A program made the translations under genes and the position numbers. From NCBI RefSeq assembly GCF_050947875.1, contig NC_134573.1, positions 34,845,115-34,909,114 of the forward strand: DNA of 64,000 nt, given 5' to 3'. Below, piece after piece: positions 20,621-31,502 of the stretch; the stretch's first letter is position 1; every line of letters begins with the position of its first letter. This DNA comes from Dermacentor variabilis (taxonomy: Eukaryota; Arthropoda; Arachnida; Ixodida; Ixodidae). A model generated the notes under the pieces. The model saw only the letters and a program-made list of their open reading frames with translations. It ran no database searches and had not been told where the DNA came from.

Positions 20621-21885
20621 CAGTGCAGGCTACGCGGGGATAGTATTAGGACGAACAAACCTATCGGCTCAAGATATGCTCCGACGTTCAGGGGAGAGGC
20701 CAGGACAGTGGCAGAACAGGGACGGCACACTCAAGCGATTAATTTGAAGGTTACGACAACTTTGGCGAGAGGTCGTTGCGTCAGTGTATATGGCAAACAT
20801 CGCATCCTCGAACGTGATCGCTCAAGAATTCCACCCCACGTCTTTGGATTCAAGGGTCGAGCGTGCGCGAGTGTGAAGGAGCAGCAGTAGAAAGGCTAAG
20901 TTGGACGCAAGAAGCGAAGCTCATAGTACTGCCGACAGTCAACGCGATCGAGACAACAGCCCTTTGAAGCTTAAAGAAAAAAGCAACATGACAGTACACG
21001 TTAGTAGTGTCAGAGAGAATGGATGTAATAACGTGTCGGTGAGTAAATTGCAAATACAACGTACGTGATAATCGCTCCAAAGTCATAAAGACATCAAATG
21101 CGCTCCCTTGCTGACTATAGTATACACGCGCACGCACCTGGTATTCAACGCTATCGTGTAGTTCGGCGGTATGTGGAGGGTGCCCCAGGCCTGTTCGTCC
21201 AGCACCGCACTGAAGGCATTGTGGAGGTCAGAGTACGGCTTCTGCAACAAGAGCAGGACCTGGGTTTGCCGCTGTCCATATCGTTGCTATTTTTATCTTG
21301 TTCCTTTCTTTTCTCTTTATTTTTTTGTGTTGGCGGTGTGCGAAGTTATTTAGTCGACAAAAATGCGAATTCAATCATACGTGGCTTTTTATGGACGGTA
21401 AAAACTTCGGGTGGTCTTCATTGGCACACACACCAAAGATCGCAATCCTCGCTAGAAATGAAGCCTAAATTTACCGTATAGTTGGTACGTGCTATAGGTG
21501 TAATTTCATGTTATTTGTTACACCAAGGGCCCCGAATTCGGATGGGCATTAACTGGAGACATAACGCAGATTACTAATCCTTAAAAAGTAATAAACATAA
21601 GAACATGTTGCACAGACTTAGTAGCAACAAAAATGCGCATTAAGAAGCATGCGAGTACAAACAAAACAAGGAAGAGAAATAGCAACATGAAGACAGATCA
21701 ACAAAATGCAATGGATAATCCAACAGAAGAGTGAGAACAATCAATACTGACACCCCTCTTTCTTACCGGCTTTTACCAGTGTTACTAAAAAAAAGAGTAG
21801 TCCATGTGATATAACCTGCATTTATAAATTACTTCTATACAAACGAAGCCTGTCTTCAAATGTTCAAAACAGAACAATAAGTACT
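20621..21885. other. Unassigned, no gene seen
   Basis: AT-rich. Open frames at 21,098-21,481 and nearby have no recognisable domain. Confidence 0.4.
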
Positions 21886-22050
21886 CGCAGTTCCGCCCGT
21901 AAGGCGAAGCACCGATTGCGATAGCAAATTAGTAGATAGCTGTACGAAGTAAGGATAGTACTTTTATCGGCCATATAGCCCTCTGAATATTCACTTGCTA
22001 ACTAAATTAACGATGATATAATATGTAAGCGCGACTGAACGAGCACATAG
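21886..22050 (+). repeat. Stem-loop repeat family, copy 2 (5' end only)
   Basis: CGCAGTTCCGCCCGTAAGGC opens this copy. It continues TTGCGATAGCAAATTAGTAG and stops aligning by about 22,050. Confidence 0.6.
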
Positions 22051-22186
22051 GAAGCAGCAGACACACAGAGACAGCGCTGTCTGCCTGTTTCTTTCTACGT
22101 CCTAAGCCCGCACACAAAGGCGGAAAAAACAACATAGGGGAAATTACTTGTACTTACTAAGTGAATTAAAGAAATGATAAAATAAT

Positions 22187-22383
22187 GGCAATGAAAGTGC
22201 ATGAGAAAACAACTTCCGCGGGTGGGGAACGATCCCACGTCTTGGCATTACGCATGCGATGCTCTAACCAACTGAGCTACCGTGGCGCCGTTTTACCATC
22301 CACTTTCTTGAGTATTTACATTTTAACTACTAGAACTAACCTTGGGAGTGTTAGCCAACGCCACCACTCACATATCTTGGCGG
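22187..22383 (-). repeat. tRNA-derived SINE, inverted arm 1
   Basis: The minus strand reads GGCGCCACGGTAGCTCAGTT and GGTTAGAGCATCGCATGC, then GGGATCGTTCCCC, i.e. A box TAGCTCAGTTGG and a B-box-like segment. The tRNA-like part is 22,214-22,290. The arm pairs over nearly 200 bp with 22,611-22,806. Degenerate acceptor stem and anticodon loop argue against a working tRNA. Confidence 0.75.
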
Positions 22384-22434
22384 GAAGAAAAGGGGGTTAA
22401 CCCAGGGTGCCGATTTTTATTAATCATATCATAA

Positions 22435-22457
22435 GAAGCCAGCAAATTGCTGGCTTC
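22435..22457. repeat. Perfect 11-bp inverted repeat
   Basis: GAAGCCAGCAA, one base, TTGCTGGCTTC. It lies in the spacer between the two SINE arms. Confidence 0.9.
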
Positions 22458-22610
22458 TGATGCTTTCTTCTCGTTCATTAATTAACGAGGATCTCGAATC
22501 TGTCAACATTGATGCCTTCAGGTAGCATGCGTGGGTTTATTGACCAGTTGCCTTCACCTAAAGAGATCACGTACCTGACGCCTCCGGCAGAAAGGATGTT
22601 CCACATCCAC

Positions 22611-22806
22611 CGCCAAGGTTTGTGAGTGGTGGCGCTGGCTGACACTCCCAAAGTTATTTCTAGTAGTAAAAACCTAATTAACGAAGAAAGTGGATGCGGA
22701 AATGGTGCCGCGGTAGCTGAATTGGTTAGAGCATTGCACGCGTAATGCGAATACGTGGGATCATTCCCCAGCAGCGGCAAGATGTTTTTCATCCACTTTC
22801 ATTGCC
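22611..22806 (+). repeat. tRNA-derived SINE, inverted arm 2
   Basis: GGTGCCGCGGTAGCTGAATT and GGTTAGAGCATTGCACGC, then GGGATCATTCCCC on the plus strand. The tRNA-like part is 22,703-22,782. Flanks ATCCACTTTC on both sides match arm 1 in reverse. Confidence 0.75.
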
Positions 22807-22889
22807 TTCAATTTATCATTTCTTTAATTCTATTTTATTTGCCCTATGTTGTCCTTTTTGTCTGTGTTTGCTGGCTGCTTATGATATGA

Positions 22890-23575
22890 TTCACCACTAG
22901 TGTATCATTTGGCGTTCCACAGGGCTTGATACTTGCCGCTTTAGTATTTCTCATTTATACAAGTGATCTCACGAATAACAGCTTCCGAATTCCTTCTTTT
23001 GTGCTGACCATCGTGTGCTATACGAAGTAAACAGCTCCAAAGAGGACCGCCTGAGGTATGAAAAGTAATTCCGCGTGTTCGGCGCCTCCTCCGAAAACTG
23101 GCAAATTAGTATTAATTTAATTAACAAAGGTTCTTTCCTTCACTAACAGTTCGTCATCGCTGTATTGTGACTATTCTTTTCTCCTCAAGTAGAGTGCCTG
23201 AGCATAAATACGTTCTTGATGTTTTCACACGTATATCGCATTATCATGGTGAGTGCACGCACGGCCACCTTAGACATATATGTCATTCGGCTATGTGGTG
23301 CACTCCCGTGGCGCTTCTCGTACACCACAGCGCCGAGTGATGAGCGCGGGAGTTCTTTTCATTAAGCAGGGCGTTGTAACAATGCGCCGCTTAAACCGCC
23401 TGTAGTTCAGCATGGCGGTCACAGGCAGCGCAGCCCGTATACTTTTGATCAAGAGTGCACATGTAATAACCAGTAAAGCAGCTAAAAAATTGGATATGTA
23501 AGGCGCACGCATTCTGACGCTCCTAAAGAAACGAGGCTTACTGCTGTATAAAGCGCTCATGTTACCGATACTTTA
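22890..23575 (+). pseudogene. CR1/L2-type LINE reverse transcriptase fragment
   Basis: On the plus strand, FGVPQGLILAALVFLIYTSD is the conserved box before the catalytic YADD. It is followed by WQISINLINKG and, near 23,470-23,560, KKLDM, GARILTLLKKRGLLLYKALM, the segment that follows the fingers in CR1-group RTs. Many stops and shifts. Both ends are truncated. Confidence 0.6.
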
Positions 23576-24240
23576 GCTTTTTATACCGTTTGAACTTGTA
23601 CGACACTAGTAAAACTGAATCCTGACGGGAAAAACAAAACGGTCGGTGGGTCCCCCGCATATGGGGAATCGGTTATAAGCGAAGCTTTCTTTGTTCACTG
23701 ACATGTCCTCACTTCTATGTGCAGCTCAACGTTCCTTGCTAAATGCGCGCTCTGCTCCCATTTCGTTCACTTCTTTCTCCCCACTCGCCTGATCTTGTTG
23801 CCGAGTTCACTTGTTGCCTCTTCTGCTTGCCTGTTCAGGCACCTACCCTGCGGCACACTGGCCTTTCCGGGACTGGCCGACAATGTTCGCGTACCCAGAG
23901 GCCCAAGTAGTCGTATAGAATCAGCGAGACAGTGGCGGCCAGCACACGCCGAATGGGGGGAAGAAGCAAAGAAAGCTTCGTGTGTGCTGTATATGCCGCG
24001 CGCGGGATCACCACTTGTCGCCTTCTGCTACTCTTCCTTCCTTCCTTAAACTTTGCACCCCTGTTGGCGCGTCGTTATGTGCACTTTAAAATTCTATTTC
24101 AATATGGTGAATTTTTCTTTTAGATTAGCAACCTGCGCGAACTTAACATTCGCTAAAAAATTTCTAGCAGATGTTACCGAGGTCTCAACTCCCCCCCCCC
24201 CCCCCCGGAACCTTTCTCCCACCGCATTAATAAATTTAAT
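23576..24240. other. Unassigned, includes a C run
   Basis: Open frame at 23,717-24,049 lacks recognisable motifs. A run of about 17 C lies near 24,190. Confidence 0.4.
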
Positions 24241-24497
24241 GTGACGTTTATCACAAAACACATGACTTTCAACATTTCTTACCTGGTACAATGTGCTCTT
24301 TTCCTCTTAACGATATTATTTCGGCACTTGATGCTACCATGTCATGTTCCAATATCTAGTTCTTTTTTTAATGTTCGTGTTGATGTTTGCTGCTGTATCG
24401 TCCTTTGCGAATTCTTCATTGTACCCACTCCTGATATAGTCCTTGTAGAACTGTCGTATGTAATACAAATAAAGCCTGAATAAATAAATAAATAAGA
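24241..24497 (+). repeat. LINE-like 3' end with AATA tail
   Basis: AT-rich sequence ending TACAAATAAAGCCTGAATAA followed by AATA repeats, as in CR1-group LINE 3' ends. It is probably the tail of the fragment that ends at 23,575, but the link is inferred. Confidence 0.4.
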
Positions 24498-25924
24498 TTG
24501 TGCTGGAGCTTGAACACGCCATGGTGAAGCCTGGTGGCTAGAAACGGTGATAGTTTGGTAGCACAAGCTAAAGCCCCTGCACACTGCTACCGCCGCCGGA
24601 AGCGTGAGCTGATGGAGGGAAGCCTCAGCTTAATTGTTGATTCAGTTACGCTGTGGTCCGGGAGTATAACTAGTCTTGTTTGGACCGTTTCAGCATTCAG
24701 CTTTTATTTACAGCCTCAGTTGGGCGTTCAAGACTATTAAAGTGTAGCCTATGTCGATGCTCATTGAGAAGACGCTTCGTTCTTGGCCTATTTATGCGAT
24801 TCGCAGGTGCGAACAGTGCGGTAGTCTCTGAAACTATCGTTGGAGCTGTTTATTTTAAAATTGCCACATACAAGAATTTCGTGGTTTTGAAGTGAGCCTA
24901 GTGAAGTGCTATATAAATTTAAGCGAAAGCACGTAGAATGCCATATACTGCCTGAAAAATGGTTGCCGATATGACATGCGAAATGAAATTGGCTCTTGGG
25001 GTAAGGTCGGATAGTTACAGCATGCAGTGAAGAGAGTGCGCAAAAACTTTTGGCTTAACGCCGTGACTTCATGTGTCTATGTTAGCGGGTTAACGACTAC
25101 ATGACAAATATGTGCGTATGTACTCACTATGATCCCTGCTGCACTGCGGCAAGATAAATGTACACAAACTGCATCACGCAATTTACTGACCGAAGCATTT
25201 TCGTGACTGACCATCCGATGGCAGGCAGCGCCAGCGCGTACTATAGAACGGGTCCGTCACACTGCGGACACTAGCCGTTGATTTCGTCTTTCAATTATTT
25301 ATATCAGTTGATGGAATAAACAAATTCAGTCTCTGTGCGTAAGTAAATGAACACCAATCGTGGAAGCACTGTCAGAATGTGTCTACAATTTCTGCTGCGC
25401 AGCATATGTAAACATAGCGCTTCCCCACTTTCTGTTTCTACAGCGCTTGCTCCTGAACTGAAATCCTCAGCGCAGCACGACTCAAAAAGATTTAACACGG
25501 GCCCTATAACGAAAAGCTATTCCAATCTGTCTTTATTCCAATCCCTTGACGTTATATTTACGTAACCGCTGACGTAAGCATCGGGCGGTGATTCGCCGCG
25601 TTATTTGAACAGCCCAATCAAACGCTGCCTTCGTTTATAAAAGGTTACGTTTGCTTTCACAGTGAACAGCATTGCCTGCTTGACAGGCTTCAGTGCGCAA
25701 GCATTCTTTGGCCCCAGCCCCGTCGCGGTCTAATACCTTGTATCTGCTCAAAAATGCGTAATTTGCAAAGCTATGTCATTTAATCGTTGTAATAGTATAA
25801 ATGTAGCTGATTGGTACCTTTATAAGGTTAAGAAACAATTTAAACCTAAAAATAATATGAAAAGAGGATACACATGGAGATACATACAGCTGCTTAGAAA
25901 ATGCATGGGCAAGCTTATAATAGG
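24498..25924. other. Unassigned, no gene seen
   Basis: AT-rich, only short open frames, no repeat recognised. Confidence 0.45.
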
Positions 25925-26198
25925 AGTGAGCCAACTGAAATTTGGGCTTGAGAAAACTTCAAATGTCGCCTGGGCCAACTGAAATTTAGGGGTGGGTCAG
26001 CTTGTATTAGGAGGTGGGCTGACATTTGAAGGTGGCCTAGCTTGAAATTTGGACACGGGCCAAAATAAATTTGGGGTTAGCAAAACTTCAAATTTGAACC
26101 TGGACTAAGCGAAATTTGGGAGTGGGCCAACTTAAATTTGGTGGTGGGCCAACTTGAAATTTGGGGATGAGCAGAGTAAACTGTGGGGGTACGCTAAC
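25925..26198 (+). repeat. Degenerate minisatellite of about 23 bp, left part
   Basis: Variants of TGGGCCAACTTGAAATTTGG recur in tandem. It continues at 26,816 after the TTAA-flanked insertion. Confidence 0.9.
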
Positions 26199-26202
26199 TT
26201 AA
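26199..26202. repeat. TTAA target duplication, left
   Basis: TTAA immediately before GAGGAAGCTTTAG. Partner at 26,812-26,815. Confidence 0.8.
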
Positions 26203-26811
26203 GAGGAAGCTTTAGTTCGGGTGCTCGTATCAATATACATGTAAAAGGAGAATTCGTTTTTCTCGGCAACAACTGCACCAAATTTGACGAGGTTTGTTGC
26301 GTTCAAAAGAAAATTTTCAAATCTAGTAACTGTTTGTTTCGAATTTTCGGTTTATGTCGCAACGAAAGACGGCATCACAATTCTGTGAATTGGATCTAAT
26401 AGTACATCTAAAGCGGACAAAATGATGCGTCACACATGAAGACAAAGAGTGTGGTAACATAGAAATGCAGCTTTTGCAGAACTATTGTACACAACGTAAC
26501 AAATTTCCGTAAGACATAAAACGACACATCGAATTGGTCCGCTTTCAATGATCTAATGGGTACCGTTTACAGAACAAAGATATCTGTTCCTGATGCAGAG
26601 CTATTAATTTACAAACTTCCTGCTTCTATTTTTTTCAAACTTCCGAATTTTTGAAAATCTTTTTAACAACACTCAGGCCCTAAATCAAAATCCCGCTTCC
26701 AACAGTCACTGGAATTTAACTTTCCTGGGGTTATCTCAGAAAAGCGTTTTTGCGTTTTTTTATATAATTGAATAGGCCACGTCGGAGTTGGGCCCGAGCT
26801 AAAGCTTCCTC
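26203..26811. mobile_element. TTAA-flanked non-autonomous DNA transposon (piggyBac type)
   Basis: 609 bp with terminal inverted repeats of 22 bp agreeing at 19 positions (left GAGGAAGCTTTAGTTCGGG, right its reverse complement with one change in that span) and TTAA on both sides. Removing it restores a continuous minisatellite unit. The interior is AT-rich, has no coding capacity, and contains ATTTGACGAGG. TTAA duplication is diagnostic of piggyBac-group transposition, and this window also has a piggyBac transposase remnant at 4.3-5.4 kb, though their termini could not be compared. Confidence 0.85.
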
Positions 26812-26815
26812 TTAA
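26812..26815. repeat. TTAA target duplication, right
   Basis: Partner of 26,199-26,202. Confidence 0.8.
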
Positions 26816-27655
26816 GTTCGCGGGTTGGCCAGCTTGAAATTTGGGGGTGGTCCAACTGAAATCTTGGCTTGGGCTAACTTGTCATTTGGGGGTGGGCCAG
26901 CTGAAGTTTGCGGGTGGGCAAACTTGAAAGTTTCATGTGGGCTAACTTGAAATTTGATGATGGACCAACTTGAACTTTGATAATGGGCCAACTTGGGCCA
27001 ATTAGCATGGGCCAAGTTGAAATCTAGGGGTGGGCAAAGTTGAAATTTGAGGGTGGGCTAACTTGAAATTTCAAGGTGGGCCAACTCAAATTTAGCACTG
27101 TCCCAACTTGAAACTGGGAGATGTGCTAACTTAAATTTGGGAGTTGGCAAACTTGAAATTTTATGGTGAGCCAAGTGAAATATTGAGATAGGCCAACTCG
27201 AAATCTGGGGGCTTGGCAAGTTAAATTTGGGGGCGGGTCAACTTTAATTTGGGGTGGGCCAACTTGAAATTATGACGTGGGCCAGCTTGAAATTTGAAGA
27301 TGGGGCAACTTGAAATTTGGGGGTGGGCATACTTAAGATTTCCGAGTGGGCCAAGCTAAATTTTGAGACAGGCCAACTCGAAATCTGGGGGTCTGGCAAG
27401 TTAAGTTTGGGGGTGGGCCAAATTGAAATTTGGATATGGGGCAACTTAAATTTAGGGATGGGCAACCTTTAATTTGGGGTGGGCCAACTTAAAATGTGGA
27501 CGTGGGACAGCTTTAAATTTCCGGTTGGGCAACTTGAAATCTGGGGGTTTGCAAAGTTCAATTTTAGGCTGGGTCAACTTGAAATTTAGATATGGGCCAA
27601 CTTAAATTTCGTGGTGGGCCATATTTAACTTGGGGCTGGGAAAACTTAAATTTGG
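26816..27655 (+). repeat. Degenerate minisatellite of about 23 bp, right part
   Basis: Roughly 36 tandem variants of TTGAAATTTGGGGGTGGGCC. On the minus strand it reads as SWPTPKFKLAHPQ-like repeats, which are by-products of the period and not a protein. Confidence 0.93.
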
Positions 27656-27955
27656 TGAAATCCTTATGCATACTTAGACAACTCCAGTGCAGTTTCTGCA
27701 TATTTTTTGTTTGCTAATCGACATCAACCTACATATACCTTGGATTTATACCAAAGGATTTCTTGTAAAGTGGAAATTTAGGCTTGTTAGTGAGGATATT
27801 CTGGTTGTATAGCAGAGACAGAAGGATCACAACGAGGACAAGATTACGGACAAAGTGCAAACTACCAACAGAGCCACCACGCATGCGCAAATATCAGGCA
27901 GGCGGGCAGGTACCTTAACGATAGACTTAGAGAACCCGAATAATGTTAAGCAGGT
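27656..27955. other. Unassigned
   Basis: Nothing recognised between the minisatellite and the next dispersed repeat. Confidence 0.4.
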
Positions 27956-28650
27956 CAGTTTCGCCCGAAAGGCGAAGCATCGATTGCGATAGCAAGTTAG
28001 TAGACGGCCATACGAAGTAAGGATAGTGGTTCTATCGGCCATCTAAACTTGTAAACATTCGCTTACTAACCAAATTAACAAGCATGTTCTCACGTGCGCA
28101 CCGGTAAACATGGACACGTCTCGCTCGTTGACCGCGGAAACTCGCTGTCAAAATGCTAGAGTGAGGAATCGCGGAAATAGCAGTGAGCGAATTGACCTTC
28201 GTGCTGTCTCTCGCTTTAACGCGAATGAAACGCCGAAAGCACAGCGCATACGAAGGTACCGGCACTAGGCGCACTTTCCCAATATGACAGATCGCTTTGA
28301 AGATGAGGCCCACGCGGACGCGCACTTTGCCCCCGCCGCAGATCGCTTTCTAGATACGGCGCCCGTGCGGCCTGCGCGGCCGCGCCGTAGCTGCAGCCGT
28401 CGGAGTGGAATGCCCGCAACGCCCTCCCGCGCTTCGCTCTCGTGCGTCGTGCGCGACAAAAGAGGGCGCGCTGCCGCCCCGCCTTCCTCCCTTGCACGCG
28501 CGAGATTGAGCTGCGACCGTCGGCTGACCCTCGTAATCGTTCACTCGCACATACAGCGTACTGCGCGCTGCGACGATGTTATGTTTGGACTTTATACGCA
28601 ACATCACGGCGACGGTGACGCAGAAATCGCAATAGAATGCACGTGATTGG
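27956..28650 (+). repeat. Stem-loop repeat family, copy 3 (longest)
   Basis: Starts CAGTTTCGCCCGAAAGGCGA, in which TTCGCC and GGCGAA pair perfectly, then TTGCGATAGCAAGTTAGTAG. The GC-rich middle part includes CAGATCGCTTTGAAGAT, and it ends near AATCGCAATAGAATGC. Start agrees with copies at 19,967 and 21,886. No coding region was seen. Confidence 0.65.
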
Positions 28651-29295
28651 TAACTCACTATTCATTGCAAATCCTGCTGGTGTGAATCACTGTTCAGCGC
28701 ACGCACCACTGTACGCTTCATACATGACAAGCTCACAAAGGAAATAATTGAGGCTGAAAATATTTTGAGATGCGCTCTTGGCTGCGTAAGCACCCCATCT
28801 GTTAACTTTTCCAATAAGGAAATACTTTCTGTAAGGGGGTAATTATTTGCGCATGCGTGGTGGCTTTCTGCGAGCATGTAAAATCGTGCTCTGGAAAAAT
28901 AAACATTCCTCAGTAGTTTTCGCTTTGCGTGCTGTCTTGACCTTCTTTTAAATGCATAAGCATCACTATGCCTACCGAGAGAGAAGGCCTGTCCGTCCTT
29001 CCTGTAAGTCCTTCATGTGTTGTACCAGTGGTACAAAACAAATGTTAAAAAAGAACAGTTTCGGTGAAGGCTTTCTTGAAATATTTGACGACGCTGGAAT
29101 AAAAGCCATCTCTAGGACCACATATAAACAGCATTGTGAGCATGAGGAAAATTCCAATTTCGGGAAAACTTAATGCCGAACACACCATGCGTGTTGGTGG
29201 TTGCGGGACTGAGCCTGCTGTTGGGCATTCCTTCACGGACCGAATTACAACCGATCTCTGAGGGCTCATGCACTTCACGTCGTGCAACATACAGA
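28651..29295. other. Unassigned, no gene seen
   Basis: An AATAAA at about 28,899 on the plus strand could be a poly(A) signal, but no upstream coding region was found. Confidence 0.35.
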
Positions 29296-29625
29296 TAAGC
29301 AGCAAACGGGTTGATAAGGATGATAAGTGGTGATAAGTGATTATATGAGTCTAATCAGGGTTGAGAATGGTTCGACGCGGATGGATAAGATACTAAAGGA
29401 CGAGCAGGACTTATATTGGTCGTAGCAATTCTGATAGTAATAATAAGCACCAATAAGGGCTGACAAGGGTCGGATCATATCCGAGGAGTTTTATGAGGAC
29501 AGATAAGAGTTGATAAGGATCGGATCGATCACGATAAGGTTGATACCGACCGATAAGGATTGATATGACTCAGATCAAGTCCGATAAGGTTGATAACAAC
29601 CGATAACGCTTGACAAGGCACTGTT
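29296..29625 (+). repeat. Degenerate GATAAG-rich tandem repeat
   Basis: Repeated TTGATAAGG, GATAAGTGG and ACCGATAAGG variants without strict period. Confidence 0.75.
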
Positions 29626-29652
29626 GAAGCTTCCGCAAGTTGGTGTGACATT

Positions 29653-29789
29653 CTTTTTCACCAGCGCAAAAGACAAGGACAAGACCGAGTACACATACAC
29701 AGCGCTGCAACACATATCGGCGTGTGCAGATACAGCGCTGTGTATGTGCACTCGTCTCGTCGTTGTCCTTTGCGCTGGTGAAAAAAAAG
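29653..29789. repeat. Imperfect palindrome with arms of about 55 bp
   Basis: The left arm (CTTTTTCACCAGCGCAAAAG to ACACAGCGCTG at 29,707) is complementary to 29,733-29,789 (CAGCGCTGTGT to GCGCTGGTGAAAAA), with a few mismatches and a 25-bp centre. The style (ACGACGAGAC.. and GCGCTG) resembles PLE pseudo-LTR ends arranged head to head. Confidence 0.75.
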
Positions 29790-30376
29790 ACTCATAAGTT
29801 TTTATACTGGTCGGATCAAGTTTCATAACATTGATAGTGACACCGGGCTGCGTGAAGATGAGCAGGCGGCACAATGCTTACGCATACTGAGATAACTCCC
29901 AGGGGTTTTCTGGGTGAATTCTTGTAGTCGTTCCGTCTGCACTATACAACACGAAGATCGCCAAGAAAGCGATCTGACAGCGAAACATGAATGAATGCTT
30001 TATTTGTGTAAGTCAGTTAGGGAATGGTCACCAGAACAAAGCTACAAAAATGTTCCTTGAGGACATCTTCGACCCAGGAAAAGATTCTGGGCCGTGGATC
30101 GTGCAGAGGCGCTACGCAGACATAATTTATGCAAGCATGAAATGACGAACTCAAGACGCATTATGTATCATTGGGGAATGAGAGATCGCAGACACGAAAA
30201 ATATAAACAAATCAGATACTGGAATGAAATACAGCCTAAAGGAAGCTCTTGAGCGGGAACGGAAAAGAACCAAGATGTTCTCGCAGCAATACCCCCGTAA
30301 CCATATTGTTAGAAACTAGTTTCTGCGCACGTGATAAGCGATGCACGTATAGCTGCGGCACCGTGTTGAGCCTCAC
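29790..30376 (-). other. Unassigned; possible poly(A) signal on the minus strand
   Basis: The minus strand has ACAAATAAAGCATTCATTC near 29,990-30,010, like a LINE or gene 3' end. No coding frame was found next to it. Confidence 0.3.
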
Positions 30377-30590
30377 CTGCACGACGGTCTCGTTGGAGAT
30401 CTCACCCAGAAAGGCCCGGCTGAAGGCCCCGTGCTGGTCCTCGTTCACCACTCCGACGGGCAAATTGGAGGGCTTGCCGCCCACGAACAGGCAAAACACG
30501 ACGCCAACGCAAGACGGCACCACCAGCTGGAACACCACGGTGCTGCAGTGGCGATTGGCGCGTAAAACGTTTACGCCAACGACCATGTGA
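30377..30590 (-). CDS. ABCH/ABCG-type ABC transporter, single internal exon
   Basis: On the minus strand the exon reads VLRANRH, then a hydrophobic span STVVFQLVVPSCVGVVFCLF, then VGGKPSNLPVGVVNED and FLGEISNETVVQ. This resembles the start of the membrane domain of arthropod ABCH transporters: basic loop, first membrane helix ending CLFVGG, then the LPVGVVNED segment that opens the extracellular domain. It ends at a consensus donor (CAG then GTGAGG). The proposed acceptor (GACTTCAG before TCACATGG) is the nearest in frame, but the open frame continues upstream into the ATGT microsatellite, so the 5' end is uncertain. No other exon of this gene was recognised, implying large introns filled with transposons. 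A pseudogene piece is possible because the basic loop before the helix looks short. Confidence 0.6.
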
Positions 30591-30645
30591 CTGAAGTCGA
30601 TACTATGGGGAATGCGGCGCTCATAAAACAAACCCGTGTGATATT

Positions 30646-30970
30646 CTATGTATGTATGTATGTATGTATGTATGTATGTATGTATGTATGTATGTATGTA
30701 TGTATGTATGTATGTATGTATGTATGTATGTATGTATGTATGTATGTATGTATGTATGTGCGTATGTATGTGCGTATGTATGTATGTATGTATGTATGTA
30801 TGTATGTATGTATGTATGTATGTATGTGCGTATGTATGTATGTATGTATGTATGTGTGTATGTATGTATGTATGTATGTATGTATGTATGTATGTATGTA
30901 TGTATGTATGTATGTATGTATGTATGTATGTATGTGCGCATGTATGTATGTGTGCATGCGTGCACGCATG
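30646..30970 (+). repeat. (ATGT)n microsatellite
   Basis: About 320 bp of TATG repeats with a few GTGCGT interruptions, ending in a GCATGC-rich segment. It lies just upstream (minus strand) of the ABCH-like exon, i.e. in its intron. All open frames across it are artefacts of the 4-bp period. Confidence 0.98.
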
Positions 30971-31502
30971 CATGTCCGATTCTTAAATCGCGACATCCAC
31001 TAACGCATGCAGCGCTGAGCGGACGACGACCGCGAGAGAGGGCACCAGGCTTGTCGCGCGCCTCGTGTCCTGCATTTCTGGACGTGAAAACAAGGAATGC
31101 GAAAACCAGGCATTCGTGGTTCAGGAGGAGCCATCGCTATGAGGTGACGGCTCGGCTTTGTAATTACACGGTAAAAGATGTGCACTGCGAGACCGACACC
31201 TGAAATGAACGACGCGTAACGTGGACGCCTGCCAAACTCTCTACGTGTCTATAAAACGCGGTTGGTAAAAGAGAGCTAGGTTACACGGGCTCAGCTTGGC
31301 AAGACGGGTCGTTTCCAGCCCACTGAAGAACGCAGTCATTTGACCATAGCTGAAGGATGTCAATGGGGTTTCAGTGGTTGTGCATAACTGCACGATTAGC
31401 TGTGAACGCATTTCTTTTCACGTTGTCTAGCGCTGATGTTTTCGAATTGAATTAGAAACCAACTATGCCTCTACACTAATAAACTATTTACGCGTGAGCG
31501 TA
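30971..31502. other. Unassigned, no gene confirmed
   Basis: GC-rich near 31,000-31,100 with short open frames on both strands. No domain recognised. Separates the microsatellite from the next element. Confidence 0.4.

Noticed and set aside
22214..22290. Functional tRNA gene
   Set aside because: Degenerate acceptor pairing and anticodon loop, extra conserved body outside the tRNA part and an inverted twin at 22,703 show a SINE.
26812..27465. Minus-strand frames of the SWPTPKFKLAH type as repetitive proteins
   Set aside because: They follow the roughly 23-bp DNA period, with frame drift and stops; no sign of selection.
31000..31185. GC-rich minus-strand segment as an exon next to the ABCH-like exon
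   Set aside because: An AG followed by an open stretch exists, but the translation has no similarity to ABC transporters and closes without a clear donor.
30236..31203. Long open frames of MYVC or IHTY repeats
   Set aside because: By-product of the (ATGT)n microsatellite. Only the part near 30,377-30,590 has non-repetitive protein-like content.
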